Below are positions 7,871 to 16,549 of a stretch of DNA of 34,248 nucleotides, one piece after another (the first letter of the stretch is position 1; each line of letters opens with the position of its first letter). The notes below the pieces were generated by a model that was given only the letters and a program-made list of their open reading frames with translations, was not told where the DNA came from and did no database searches. The translations under genes were made by a program, and so were the position numbers. Origin of the DNA: Pseudonocardia sp. N23 (GTDB lineage: Bacteria > Actinomycetota > Actinomycetes > Mycobacteriales > Pseudonocardiaceae); assembly GCF_002583555.1 (NCBI RefSeq), contig NZ_BEGX01000109.1, forward strand, positions 1-34,248, written 5' to 3'.

Positions 7871-8578
7871 GTGGCATCCGACGCGTTCTCCGTCGTCACG
7901 GCGGGCGTGCAGACGGCGCTCGACCGCCCCGAGGTGCTGGTCCCGGGCTTGGTGGCGCTGGCCGTCGTGTTGTGGACGCTGTCGTGGCGGCTCACCCGCA
8001 CCGTGGTGACGATCGCGCACGAGGGCGGGCACGCGTTGCTCGCCGTCGTCACCGGCCGCGGCCTCAGCGGCATCCGGCTGCACGCCGACACCTCCGGCGT
8101 CACGCACTCGACGGGCCGGGCCGGAGGTCCGGGCGTCGTGCTGATGTTCCTCGGCGGCTACCCGGCGCCCCCGCTGCTCGGGCTGGCCGGCGCGATCGCG
8201 GTCGCCGAGGGGCACGCCGACATCGCCCTCTGGGTCGCGACGGGCCTGTTGCTGGTGACGCTCGTCCACATCCGCAACGCGTTCGGGGTGCTTGCGGTGC
8301 TCGCGACGGGCGGCGCGACGGCTGCGGTCGCCTACGCCGCACCGCCCGATCTGCGGACGGCGTTCGCCACCGCGGTGTGCTGGTTCCTGCTGCTCGGCGG
8401 CCTGCGCGCGGTCGGTGAGCTGCAGCGCGGCCGTCGGCGCGGCCGGCGCGGGGACTCCGACGCGGACCAGCTCGCGCGGATCACCGGCGTGTCGGGCGGA
8501 ATATGGGCGGCCCTGTTCTGGTTGCTGGCGGCGGCGGCGTTGATCGTCGCCGTCTGGGTGTTGCTGCTGCGCACCTGA
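7871..8578 (+). CDS. M50B-like membrane metallopeptidase (235 aa)
   Basis: An integral membrane protein with the zinc-protease motif HEGGH (H50, E51, H54) at the start of a helix after the first transmembrane segment, followed by several hydrophobic segments (VVLMFLGGYPAPPLLGLAGAIAV, IALWVATGLLLVTLVHI, FGVLAVLATGGATAAVAYA, and a C-terminal helix AALFWLLAAAALIVAVWVLLL). This matches the M50B-like peptidase family common in actinobacteria, whose substrates are unknown. The GTG at 7871 gives the natural N-terminus; a CACACT hexamer 7 bases upstream suggests a leaderless start. It is divergent from the MerR gene, with the MerR operator 42 bases upstream. Confidence 0.85.
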   Translation: MASDAFSVVTAGVQTALDRPEVLVPGLVALAVVLWTLSWRLTRTVVTIAHEGGHALLAVVTGRGLSGIRLHADTSGVTHSTGRAGGPGVVLMFLGGYPAPPLLGLAGAIAVAEGHADIALWVATGLLLVTLVHIRNAFGVLAVLATGGATAAVAYAAPPDLRTAFATAVCWFLLLGGLRAVGELQRGRRRGRRGDSDADQLARITGVSGGIWAALFWLLAAAALIVAVWVLLLRT

Positions 8579-8598
8579 CGCGAGCGAGGGGATCGACG

Positions 8599-9027
8599 TT
8601 GCCCGACTTCAACACGAATGTCATCGAGCAGTTCCGCGCCAACGACGGACAGGTGGGCCCGCCGTTCGAGGGGGCACCGATGGTGCTCGTGCACCACGTC
8701 GGCGCCAAGTCGGGCGAGGAGCGTGTGACGCCGCTGGTGTACCTGCCCGACGGCGACCGCGTCGTGATCTTCGCGTCGGCGGCCGGGGCGCCGCAGAACC
8801 CGGCGTGGTTCCACAACCTCAAGGCCAACCCGCGCGTGACGCTCGACGTGGGCGACGGCAAGGGCAGGGTCGAGACGTGGACGGCGCTGGCCGAGGAGGT
8901 CACCGGGGCCGAGCGCGACGAGCTCTACGCCCGCCAGGCCGCGGTCATGCCGGGCTTCGCCGAATACGAGGTGAAGACCGAGGGGATCCGCACGATCCCG
9001 GTGATCGCGCTCACCCGGGCGGGCTGA
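8599..9027 (+). CDS. Nitroreductase/deazaflavin-dependent oxidoreductase family protein (142 aa)
   Basis: A small split-barrel protein of the DUF385 / F420H2-dependent reductase family, which in mycobacteria and relatives binds coenzyme F420. Diagnostic stretches are the N-terminal NVIEQFRANDGQVGPPFEGAPMVLVHHVGAKSGEERVTPL, then PAWFHNLKANPRVTLDV, and the C-terminal RTIPVIALTR. The length is typical. TTG at 8599 is the likely start, with GAGGGG 8 bases upstream; no better start lies near this N-terminus. It begins 20 bases after the M50 gene and may be co-transcribed with it. The substrate cannot be told from sequence, and cofactor use (F420 rather than FMN) is family inference. Confidence 0.88.
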   Translation: MPDFNTNVIEQFRANDGQVGPPFEGAPMVLVHHVGAKSGEERVTPLVYLPDGDRVVIFASAAGAPQNPAWFHNLKANPRVTLDVGDGKGRVETWTALAEEVTGAERDELYARQAAVMPGFAEYEVKTEGIRTIPVIALTRAG

Positions 9028-9110
9028 ACCCGGCGCCCCACCTGGGACGCTCAGCGAACCCTCAGCACCTGGCTGCGGCGCGGGACGCCACGTTCGCTTG
9101 AATCATCGGC

Positions 9111-12100
9111 ATGTCGTGGCTTGCGCGTCTGAGCCTGGCCAACCGGGCTGTCGTCGGGTTGGTCACGGTCCTGGTCATCGGGTTCGGCCTGTTCTCCACG
9201 GCCTCGCTGCGCCAGGAGCTGTTCCCGTCGCTCGACGCGCCCGTCGCCACGATCCTGACGCCCTACCCGGGCGCGTCGCCGGACGTCGTGGAGCAACAGG
9301 TCACGAGCCCGATCGAGGCGGCCGTCGACAAGGTGGACGGCGTCGACGACAGCCGCTCGACGTCGACGGGCGGGACGTCCGTCGTCACGCTCGACCTGGC
9401 GTACGGCACCGACGTCTCGACGCTCACCTCTGCGCTCCAGCGCGCCGTGCAGACCGTGGACCTCCCGTCCGGGGTGACGTCCGACGTCGTCACCGGCAGC
9501 ACCGACGACATCCCCGTCCTCGTGCTCGCCGTGTCGTCGAACCTCGGGGCGGACCGGGTCGCCGCCGTACTGCGCGACCAGGTGCAGCCCCAGCTCGGGG
9601 GCATCGACGGTGTCTCCGGGGTGGGCCTGTCGGGCACCGCGGACCCGCAGATCACGATCACGGTCGATGCCGCCGCGGCGGCCGCCCGGGGGGTGTCGCT
9701 CGCGAGCCTCACCTCGCTGCTGCAGGCCAACGGCGTGCGCATCCCCGCAGGTCAGCTCAGCCCGGACAGCAACCCGACGGCCGTCGAGGTCGGCGGGCCG
9801 ATCGCCTCGGTCGACGACCTGCGCAACCTCTACGTGACGCCCGGGGCCGCGGCGGCGACCGGTGCCCGCCCCGGGGCGGCCCCATCCGCGCCGGCCGCGG
9901 GCGCACCCGCCACCGGTGCGCCCGTGCGGCTCGGCGACATCGCCACCGTGGGTGAGGCCCAGGCCCCCGCGACCGGCTACACCCGCACCAACGGCGCGGC
10001 CAGCATCGGCCTGTCGGTCACCAAGGCACCCGACGCCAACACCGTCGACGTCTCCGCCGCCGTCCGCGACGCGATCCCCTCGATCATCGACGCCCTCGGC
10101 GGAACCGCGCAGAACGCCCAGGTCACGACGGTGTTCGACCAGGCGCCGTTCATCACCAGCTCGATCGAGGACCTCACCACCGAGGGCCTGCTCGGCCTGC
10201 TCTTCGCGATCCTGGTGATCCTCGGGTTCCTGCTGTCGGTGCGTGCCACGCTGGTGACCGCGGTGTCGATCCCGCTGTCGGTGCTCGTCGCGATGATCGT
10301 CCTCGACGTCACGGGCGAGACGCTCAACATCCTCACCCTCGGCGCGCTGACCATCGCGATCGGACGCGTCGTCGACGACTCGATCGTCGTCATCGAGAAC
10401 ATCACCCGCCACGTCGCCAGAGGTGGGCCACGACGCCAGGCGATCGTCACGGCCGTCCGCGAGGTCGCAGGTGCCATCACCGCGTCGACGGTCACGACCG
10501 TCGCGGTGTTCGCGCCGATCGGACTGGTCGGCGGGCAGGTCGGGGAGCTGTTCCGGCCCTTCGCCGTCACCGTCACCGCTGCGCTGCTGGCCTCGCTGAT
10601 CGTGTCGCTCACCGTCGTCCCGGTACTGGCCTCGGCCGTGCTGAAGGTCCGGCCCCCCAAGCCCGGGGCCGACCCCGTGCACGACGAGGACAGCCCGCTC
10701 ACCTCCCCGACCCGGCTGCAGCGCGGCTACCTGCCGGTCCTGCGCGGCGCGCTGCGCCGGCCCGTCGTGTCGATCCTCGTCGCCGTGCTCATCCTCGCGG
10801 GCACGTTCGCGCTCGTCCCCGGCCTGCGCACCGACTTCATCGGCGACGCCGGCGGCAACACCGTCTCCATCAGCCAGGAGCTCGCGCCCGGTACCGGGCT
10901 GCCGCAGGCCGACGCCGCGGCCCGCCGGGTCGAGGGCGTCCTGCGCGACACGCCCGGCGTCGCCACCTATCAGGTCACCGTCGGCACTCCCGGCGGCGCG
11001 CAAGGCCTCGGCCGCCCCGGCGCTGGTGGTGGGGGAGCGACGCGGTTCTCGGTCACCCTCACCGACGACGCCGACTCCGCCGCCGTCACCGACGACCTCC
11101 GTACGCGGCTCGCCGCCCTCGGCGGCCCCGATCAGGTCGGCAACCTGACCGTCCAGGGCGGCCAGGGCGGGTTCGGGTCCGACCAGCTCCAGGTCACCGT
11201 CCGTGCCGAGGACCCCGCCGTCCTCGAGGCCGCGGCCGGGCAGGTCGAGCAGGCCGTCGCCGCCATCCCGGGTGCCGCCGACGTCCGCAACAACCTCGCC
11301 GCCGCCCAGCCCACGATCCGGGTCACGGTCGACCGGCAGAAGGCGGCCGCCGCCGGCCTGACCGAGGCGGCCGTCGGGCAGTTGGTGGCAGCCTCGTTGC
11401 GGGGCACCACGATCGGCTCGGTGACGATCGACGGTGTGGCGCAGGACGTCGTCGTCCGCTCCGGCGCCGCCCCGGCCGATCTCGCCGCCCTGCAGGCGCT
11501 CCCGATCGCCGGGCCGCTGCGGCTGACCGACGTCGCGACCGTCGCCGAGGTCCGCACCGCGCCGAGCGTCAGCCACACCGACGGCTCCCGCAGCGCCGAG
11601 ATCACCGCCCGGCCGGCCGCCGACGACCTCGGCACCGTCACCCGCGACCTGCAGAGCACCCTCGACGGGCTGACGCTGCCCGCGGGGGCCACCGCGGAGA
11701 TCGGCGGGGTGTCGACGCAGCAGTCCGACGCGTTCACCCAGCTCGGCATCGCGCTGCTCGTCGCCATCGCCGTCGTCTACCTCGTCATGGTGCTGACGTT
11801 CGGCAGCCTCCTGCAGCCGCTGATCCTGTTGATCTCCATCCCGTTCGCGGCGACCGGCGCGCTCGGGCTGCTCCGCGCAACCGACACCCCGCTGGGCGTG
11901 CCTGCGCTGATCGGCATGCTGATGCTCGTCGGCATCGTCGTCACCAACGCGATCGTGCTCATCGACCTGGTCAACCAGCGCCGCCGCGCGGGCGTGCCGC
12001 TGCGGGAGTCGATCCTCGACGGCGCGGCGCAACGGCTCCGGCCCATCCTGATGACGGCCGTCGCCACCGTCTTCGCGCTGCTGCCGATGGCGCTGGGCCT

Positions 12101-12905
12101 CACCGGCGGTGGGGTGTTCATCTCCCAGCCGCTCGCGATCGTCGTCATCGGCGGGCTGGTCAGCTCGACGTTGCTGACGCTCGTGCTCGTCCCGGTGCTG
12201 TACTCGCTGGTCGAGCGCTTCCGCGACCGGCTGCGGCGCCGACGCGAGGCCCGCCTGGCCGAACCCGCCGCGGCCGATGCGGGGGAGTCCGGTGTGCCTC
12301 CGGCGGACGCCGTGTCCACCGACGGGTCCGCACCCGACGACTCTCCGTGGACCGAGCCCGAGAACGCCGCCCCGCTGCCCGTCGGCCCCGGCGTGCACGG
12401 CCGCGTCGGCGACCGCGCCGGGCGGGCGTTGCGCGGCGTCGAGGTCTCGCTGTTCGACACGGCGGGCGTGCTCGTCACGACCACCGAGACTGCTCCCGAC
12501 GGCAGCTACCGCTTCGACGTCGCCGGTGGCGGGGAGTACGTCGTCGCCGCGCGGTCCGGTGAGCGCGAGCCCGTCGCCGAGCTCGTGGCCGTCAACGGCG
12601 GCCCCGCCTGGCACGACCTCACCGTCGACGGGCCGGCCGCCGTCACCGGGGTCGTCCGGGAGCCGGGCGGGCAGGGCGTCGTGGCCACCGTGACGCTGGT
12701 CGACGACCGCGGCGAGGTCGTCGCGGCCGGCCGCACCGACGCCGGTGGCCGCTACGATCTGCGCGAGGTCCCGGCCGGGGAGTACCACCTGCTCGTCGCG
12801 TCGCCGTCGGGAAGCTCCGCGACGACGCGCGTGACGGTCCCGTCGACCGGCACCGTCGCCACCGAGATCGACGTCCCGGCCGGAGCGGTCCCGACCTCGC
12901 ACTGA
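9111..12905 (+). CDS. RND-family efflux transporter with two C-terminal carboxypeptidase-regulatory-like domains
   Basis: A large inner-membrane exporter (1264 aa) of the AcrB/HAE1-type RND superfamily, driven by proton flow. TM1 is at residues ~12-32, followed by a first periplasmic-type loop (TILTPYPGASPDVVEQQVTSPIE), TM2-6, a second loop, and TM7-12 ending near residue ~1040. The proton-relay aspartates are D422 and D423 in GRVVDDSIVVIENI; the TM10 motif reads VGIVVTNAIVLIDLVNQRR. After TM12 an acidic linker leads to two tandem beta-sandwich domains (about 1095-1170 and 1175-1260), each with the pattern G-x-V-x-D/E..G..L/V..V.V.L.D..G.....T..DG.Y.....G.Y, as in carboxypeptidase-D regulatory domains. 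By RND topology this tail would be cytoplasmic. No periplasmic adaptor gene is adjacent, as expected for a monoderm. ATG 9111 lies a few bases after a -10-like TTGAAT, with no Shine-Dalgarno sequence. Confidence 0.9.
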   Translation: MSWLARLSLANRAVVGLVTVLVIGFGLFSTASLRQELFPSLDAPVATILTPYPGASPDVVEQQVTSPIEAAVDKVDGVDDSRSTSTGGTSVVTLDLAYGTDVSTLTSALQRAVQTVDLPSGVTSDVVTGSTDDIPVLVLAVSSNLGADRVAAVLRDQVQPQLGGIDGVSGVGLSGTADPQITITVDAAAAAARGVSLASLTSLLQANGVRIPAGQLSPDSNPTAVEVGGPIASVDDLRNLYVTPGAAAATGARPGAAPSAPAAGAPATGAPVRLGDIATVGEAQAPATGYTRTNGAASIGLSVTKAPDANTVDVSAAVRDAIPSIIDALGGTAQNAQVTTVFDQAPFITSSIEDLTTEGLLGLLFAILVILGFLLSVRATLVTAVSIPLSVLVAMIVLDVTGETLNILTLGALTIAIGRVVDDSIVVIENITRHVARGGPRRQAIVTAVREVAGAITASTVTTVAVFAPIGLVGGQVGELFRPFAVTVTAALLASLIVSLTVVPVLASAVLKVRPPKPGADPVHDEDSPLTSPTRLQRGYLPVLRGALRRPVVSILVAVLILAGTFALVPGLRTDFIGDAGGNTVSISQELAPGTGLPQADAAARRVEGVLRDTPGVATYQVTVGTPGGAQGLGRPGAGGGGATRFSVTLTDDADSAAVTDDLRTRLAALGGPDQVGNLTVQGGQGGFGSDQLQVTVRAEDPAVLEAAAGQVEQAVAAIPGAADVRNNLAAAQPTIRVTVDRQKAAAAGLTEAAVGQLVAASLRGTTIGSVTIDGVAQDVVVRSGAAPADLAALQALPIAGPLRLTDVATVAEVRTAPSVSHTDGSRSAEITARPAADDLGTVTRDLQSTLDGLTLPAGATAEIGGVSTQQSDAFTQLGIALLVAIAVVYLVMVLTFGSLLQPLILLISIPFAATGALGLLRATDTPLGVPALIGMLMLVGIVVTNAIVLIDLVNQRRRAGVPLRESILDGAAQRLRPILMTAVATVFALLPMALGLTGGGVFISQPLAIVVIGGLVSSTLLTLVLVPVLYSLVERFRDRLRRRREARLAEPAAADAGESGVPPADAVSTDGSAPDDSPWTEPENAAPLPVGPGVHGRVGDRAGRALRGVEVSLFDTAGVLVTTTETAPDGSYRFDVAGGGEYVVAARSGEREPVAELVAVNGGPAWHDLTVDGPAAVTGVVREPGGQGVVATVTLVDDRGEVVAAGRTDAGGRYDLREVPAGEYHLLVASPSGSSATTRVTVPSTGTVATEIDVPAGAVPTSH

Positions 12906-12934
12906 CCTGCGCGGTCCGCGACGCACCGGCGCGG

Positions 12935-13010
12935 CTGATGACACGTTCGCCCGCCGGGTGCGGCCCGAGCGTGTCGTCAGCGCACAGCGTCGGCTCTGAC
13001 GACACGCTCG
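12935..13010. terminator. Three-arm inverted repeat between convergent RND and ppdK genes
   Basis: A perfect 15-bp inverted repeat (CGAGCGTGTCGTCAG at 12966-12980 and its complement at 12996-13010) lies between the two convergent genes and fits a bidirectional terminator. A third, diverged copy of the right arm (12935-12949, 13 of 15 bases identical) precedes it and could pair with the middle arm instead, so two alternative hairpins are possible. Confidence 0.7.
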
Positions 13011-13041
13011 GTCGTGTGCGTCCGCCCCGTCGGCGGCGGGG

Positions 13042-15774
13042 TTACAGCTCGCCGCCGACGGTGTCGTCGACGAGCGCCGCCCGGCCCGCCTCCAGGCGCG
13101 CGACCGGCACCCGGAAGGGCGAACAGGACACGTAGTCGACGCCTGCGTAGTGGAAGAAGTGCACCGAGTCCGGGTCGCCACCGTGCTCGCCGCAGACACC
13201 GAGCTTGATCCCGGGCCGGGTCTCGCGACCCTTCTCGACGGCGGTCTTGATCAGAGCGCCGACGCCGTCGCGGTCGAGCGACTCGAACGGCGACACCGTG
13301 AACACACCCTTCTCCAGGTACGCGGCGAAGATCGCGGCCTCGACGTCGTCGCGGGAGAAGCCCCACGTCGTCTGGGTGAGGTCGTTGGTGCCGAAGGAGA
13401 AGAACTCGGCCGACTCGGCGATCCGCTTCGCCGTCAACGCCGCCCGGGGCAGCTCGATCATGGTGCCGATCGGGATGTCGAGGCTCACCCCGGCGGCCTC
13501 CTGGACCTCGGCGATGATCCCGTCGATCTCGTCGCGGATCAGGTGCAGCTCCATGACGGAGCCGACGAGCGGCACCATGATCTCGACGCGCGGCTTCCCG
13601 CCCGCGAGTGCCCGCTCGGCCGCCGCCTCGGTGATCGCTCGGACCTGCATGCCGTAGAGGCCCGGGACGAGCAGCCCGAGGCGGACGCCGCGGCGCCCGA
13701 GCATCGGGTTGGACTCGTGCAGCCGCTCGACGGCGGTGAGCAGCTTCTCGTCGACCTCGGACACGCCCTCGCCGGTGGCCTTCGCGACCGCCACCTTCAC
13801 GGCCAGCTCGGTACGGTCGGGCAGGAACTCGTGCAGGGGTGGGTCGAGGAGGCGGATCGTCGTCGGCAACCCGTCCATGGCCTCGAGGATCTCGACGAAG
13901 TCGGCGCGCTGCAGCGGCAGCAGCTCGGCGAGCGCGGCGTTGCGGGACGTGACGTCGTCGGCGAGGACGAGACGCTCGATGAGGACGCGGCGGTCGCCGA
14001 GGAACATGTGCTCGGTGCGGCACAGCCCGATGCCCTGCGCGCCGAGCGAGCGGGCGCGGGTGGCGTCCTCGGCGTTGTCGGCGTTGGCCCGCACCGCGAG
14101 GCGGCGGGTGCGGTCGGCGTGGCGCAGCAGCCGGTCGACGGACCGCACCAGGTCGGCGGCCTCCTCGTCGACACCTTCGAGCGCGGCGTCGAGGCCGCTC
14201 TCCAGGTAGGTGACGACGGGCGACGGGACGACGGGCAGCTCGCCCGCGAACACCTCGCCGGTGGAGCCGTCGATCGAGAGCAGCTCGCCCTCGCCGACGG
14301 TGGTGCCGTTGACGCGGAGCACCTTCGCCTCGGCGTCGACGTCGATCTCATCGGCGCCGCACACACAGGTGCGGCCCATGCCGCGGGCGACGACGGCGGC
14401 GTGCGAGGTCTTGCCGCCGCGGCTGGTGAGCACCCCGGTGGCGGCGATCATGCCCTCGAGGTCGTCGGGGTTGGTCTCGCGGCGGACCAGCAGCACCCGG
14501 CGGCCCTCCGCGGCGCGGGCGACGGCGGTCGGGGTGTCGAACACGACCTCACCGACCGCGGCGCCCGGGGAGGCGGCCATCGCCTTGGTGAGCAGCGTGC
14601 GCGGGGCCTCGGCGTCGAACTGCGGGAACATCAGCTGCGCGAGCTGGTGGCCGGTGACGCGGGTGAGGGCCTCGTCGCGGGTGATGAGCTGCTCGTCGAC
14701 GAGCTGGGTCGCGATGCGGAACGCCGCGCCCGCGGTGCGCTTGCCGACGCGGGTCTGCAGCATCCACAGCTTGCCGCGCTCGACGGTGAACTCGATGTCG
14801 CACAGGTCGCGGTAGTGGGTCTCCAGCCGTCGCATGATGCGGGTCAGCTCGGAGTGCGACGCCGGGTCGAGCCGGGCGAAGTCCTCGAGCGACAGCGTGT
14901 TGCGGATGCCGGCGACGACGTCCTCACCCTGGGCGTTGACCAGGTAGTCGCCGTAGACGCCCTGCTTGCCGGTGGCGGGGTCGCGGGTGAAGCAGACGCC
15001 GGTGCCGGAGTTCTCGCCCATGTTCCCGAAGACCATCGCGCAGATGTTGACGGCGGTGCCGAGGTCGTGGGCGATGCGTTCGCGGCGGCGGTAGATCCGG
15101 GCGCGGTCGGTGTTCCAGGAGTCGAACACCGCGCGCATCGCGAGATCGAGCTGCTCACGCGGGTCCTGTGGGAAGTCGCGTCCGGTCGCGTCGAAGACGA
15201 TCTGCTTGAAGTCGTCGACGAGTCCCTGCAGCGCGGTCGGGGTGAGCTCGACGTCGGTCTTGACCCCCTCGCGCTCCTTCACGGCGTCGAGCCGGTCCTC
15301 GAAGCGTTCCGACGGGATGTCGAGCACGGTGCGGCCGAACATCTGGATGAGCCGGCGGTAGGAGTCCCAGGCGAATCGCTCGTCCTTGGCGGCCTCGACC
15401 AGCCCCTTCACGGAGTAGTCGTTGAGGCCGACGTTGAGGACCGTCTCCATCATCCCGGGCATCGACACCTTGGCGCCCGAGCGCACCGAGACGAGCAGCG
15501 GGTCCTGGACGTCGCCGAGGCGCCGGCCGAGGCCGTCCTCGAGGCGCCGCAGCGCCATGGTCACCTGGACGCGCAGCGACTGCGGCTCCTCGCCGCGGTC
15601 CAGGTAGTGCCGGCAGGCCTCGGTGGTGATGGTGAATCCGGGCGGGACCGGCAGCCCCAGCCGCGTCATCTCGGCGAGGTTCGCACCCTTGCCGCCGAGA
15701 AGATCGGTCTGGGTCCGGTCGCCGTCGGCGAAGTCGTACACCAGCTGGGCGCGGTCGCGCATCGCCGCTGACAT
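13042..15774 (-). CDS. ppdK: Pyruvate, phosphate dikinase
   Basis: Interconverts pyruvate + ATP + Pi and phosphoenolpyruvate + AMP + PPi in the cytosol, linking glycolysis and gluconeogenesis. It has 910 aa, near the usual 870-910. The N-terminal ATP-grasp region begins LLGGKGANLAEMTRLGLPVPPGFTI, with RSGAKVSMPGMMETVLN and the nucleotide-binding FTRDPATG. The swivelling phosphohistidine domain has GGKTSHAAVVARGMG with H458 as the phosphorylated residue and the adjacent Thr as the likely regulatory site. The C-terminal PEP/pyruvate TIM barrel carries CRTEHMF, EFFSFGTNDLTQTTWGFSRDD and the catalytic cysteine C861 in GVCGEHGG. ATG 15774 is backed by GGGGGAGCC upstream; the frame stays open beyond it, but without family similarity. 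No PPDK regulatory protein gene is adjacent. Confidence 0.96.
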   Translation of the reverse strand: MSAAMRDRAQLVYDFADGDRTQTDLLGGKGANLAEMTRLGLPVPPGFTITTEACRHYLDRGEEPQSLRVQVTMALRRLEDGLGRRLGDVQDPLLVSVRSGAKVSMPGMMETVLNVGLNDYSVKGLVEAAKDERFAWDSYRRLIQMFGRTVLDIPSERFEDRLDAVKEREGVKTDVELTPTALQGLVDDFKQIVFDATGRDFPQDPREQLDLAMRAVFDSWNTDRARIYRRRERIAHDLGTAVNICAMVFGNMGENSGTGVCFTRDPATGKQGVYGDYLVNAQGEDVVAGIRNTLSLEDFARLDPASHSELTRIMRRLETHYRDLCDIEFTVERGKLWMLQTRVGKRTAGAAFRIATQLVDEQLITRDEALTRVTGHQLAQLMFPQFDAEAPRTLLTKAMAASPGAAVGEVVFDTPTAVARAAEGRRVLLVRRETNPDDLEGMIAATGVLTSRGGKTSHAAVVARGMGRTCVCGADEIDVDAEAKVLRVNGTTVGEGELLSIDGSTGEVFAGELPVVPSPVVTYLESGLDAALEGVDEEAADLVRSVDRLLRHADRTRRLAVRANADNAEDATRARSLGAQGIGLCRTEHMFLGDRRVLIERLVLADDVTSRNAALAELLPLQRADFVEILEAMDGLPTTIRLLDPPLHEFLPDRTELAVKVAVAKATGEGVSEVDEKLLTAVERLHESNPMLGRRGVRLGLLVPGLYGMQVRAITEAAAERALAGGKPRVEIMVPLVGSVMELHLIRDEIDGIIAEVQEAAGVSLDIPIGTMIELPRAALTAKRIAESAEFFSFGTNDLTQTTWGFSRDDVEAAIFAAYLEKGVFTVSPFESLDRDGVGALIKTAVEKGRETRPGIKLGVCGEHGGDPDSVHFFHYAGVDYVSCSPFRVPVARLEAGRAALVDDTVGGEL

Positions 15775-16252
15775 GGCTCCCCCAAAGGGCGTCGTGGGTC
15801 GTCGGTCCGGCCAGTTCGTGGGCGGACGCGGAGTCGCAGTACAACCGACGTCGCCCGACAACTCAACACTGTCACGGCGGTGTTCGGACACAGTCGTCTC
15901 AACTCTGCGACACCTCGGGTACGCCCCGGCGTCACCCGCCGGCCGGCTCGTCCCAGGTGGCGGCTCCGTCGCGGGCGCCGTCAGGACGCCGGCACGGGTC
16001 CGTACCCGCCCGGTAAGGACGATCACGTGATGACGAACGACACGACCTTGATCGATCTCGCTGCGTCGCAACCGGATCGATACAGGTCAGAGCGGTGCGA
16101 CGGGGTCGCAGCGGGTTGTCGCCCGCCGGTGCCGGGCCCACGGTGCCGGTGCACCGGCCGGACCGCGGCGGCCGGTGCGACGCGCCGCGCACGGTGACGG
16201 GGACCGTGCCGATCACGAGTCCGATCACGGTTGCCCCGATCCGGAGGTGGGC
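15775..16252. other. 478-base gap upstream of ppdK without a convincing gene
   Basis: I see no coding sequence with family similarity here. The proximal part should hold the ppdK promoter; TTGAGT (minus strand) followed 19 bases later by TACTGC is the best but weak candidate. The stretch around 16010-16090 is locally AT-richer (ACCTTGATCGATCTCG, CCGGATCGATACAGG), and a 12-bp palindrome CCGGTGCACCGG lies at 16146-16157. The rest appears to be decayed sequence leading into the hydrolase remnant. Confidence 0.4.
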
Positions 16253-16549
16253 GTGGCGAGTCCCGGGGCCGAACGGCTCGCCGAGAGGCTGCGGCAGGCA
16301 CCCCGCTCCGCGGGTGTCGTGGGGGTCCGCGCCGAGCTCCGGATCTGGCCGGGGATGCAGCACTCCTTGCAGCTCGGCGTCGGCGTGTACCCGGAGGCGG
16401 CCGAGGCGCTGACCGTCGCGGACGACTGGCTGCGACGGCGGCACGCGCTACCAGCCACCGCCAGGAGCCAGGTGCCGCCGCCGAGAGCCAGGTGCCGGCC
16501 GCCGGGGGTCGGGTGCCGCCCTCCGGAGGTCAGGTACCGCAGTAGGTGA
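16253..16549 (+). pseudogene. Remnant of an alpha/beta-hydrolase (HSL/acetyl-esterase type), C-terminal end only
   Basis: The translation from the GTG at 16253 reads GAERLAERLRQA...GVRAELRIWPGMQHSLQLGVGVYPEAAEALTVADDWLRRR. This matches the C-terminal ~65 residues of HSL-type alpha/beta-hydrolases, where the catalytic His is the H of PGMQH and the preceding helix is the D-A-E-x-L-A-x-x-L element. Everything N-terminal (HGGG motif, nucleophile Ser, catalytic Asp) is absent, and upstream in-frame sequence is not homologous. After WLRRR the frame runs into a tandem repeat (RSQVPPPRARCRPPGVGCRPPEVRYRSR) and stops inside selO antisense. A GGAGG-like stretch precedes the GTG, so a 98-residue peptide could still be made, but a functional hydrolase is excluded. 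Confidence 0.65.
16460..16541. repeat. Four imperfect ~21-bp tandem units running into the 3' end of selO
   Basis: On the minus strand the units read GCGGTACCTGACCTCCGGAG, then GGCGGCACCCGACCCCCGG, GCCGGCACCTGGCTCTCGGC and GCGGCACCTGGCTCCTGGCG. The common core is GGYACCTGRCYYCSGG with a ~21-base period. The first unit contains the selO stop codon and the bases coding its terminal Gly-Thr. The array looks like successive diverged duplications of the selO 3' end, or insertions of a short interspersed element that uses this sequence. Confidence 0.7.

Noticed and set aside
9051..13199. A very long open frame (over 1300 codons) on the minus strand, antisense to the RND gene
   Set aside because: The translation is Arg/Asp/Gly/His-rich low-complexity sequence typical of the antisense of high-GC genes, with no family similarity; the plus-strand RND protein explains the region.
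13150..15771. A long plus-strand open frame (873 codons) opposite ppdK
   Set aside because: It is antisense of a complete, motif-bearing ppdK; composition is biased (Asp/Gly/Val/Arg/Leu) and no domain is recognisable.
15880..16197. A 105-codon plus-strand frame upstream of ppdK
   Set aside because: No family similarity, Arg/Pro-rich low complexity, no ribosome-binding site.
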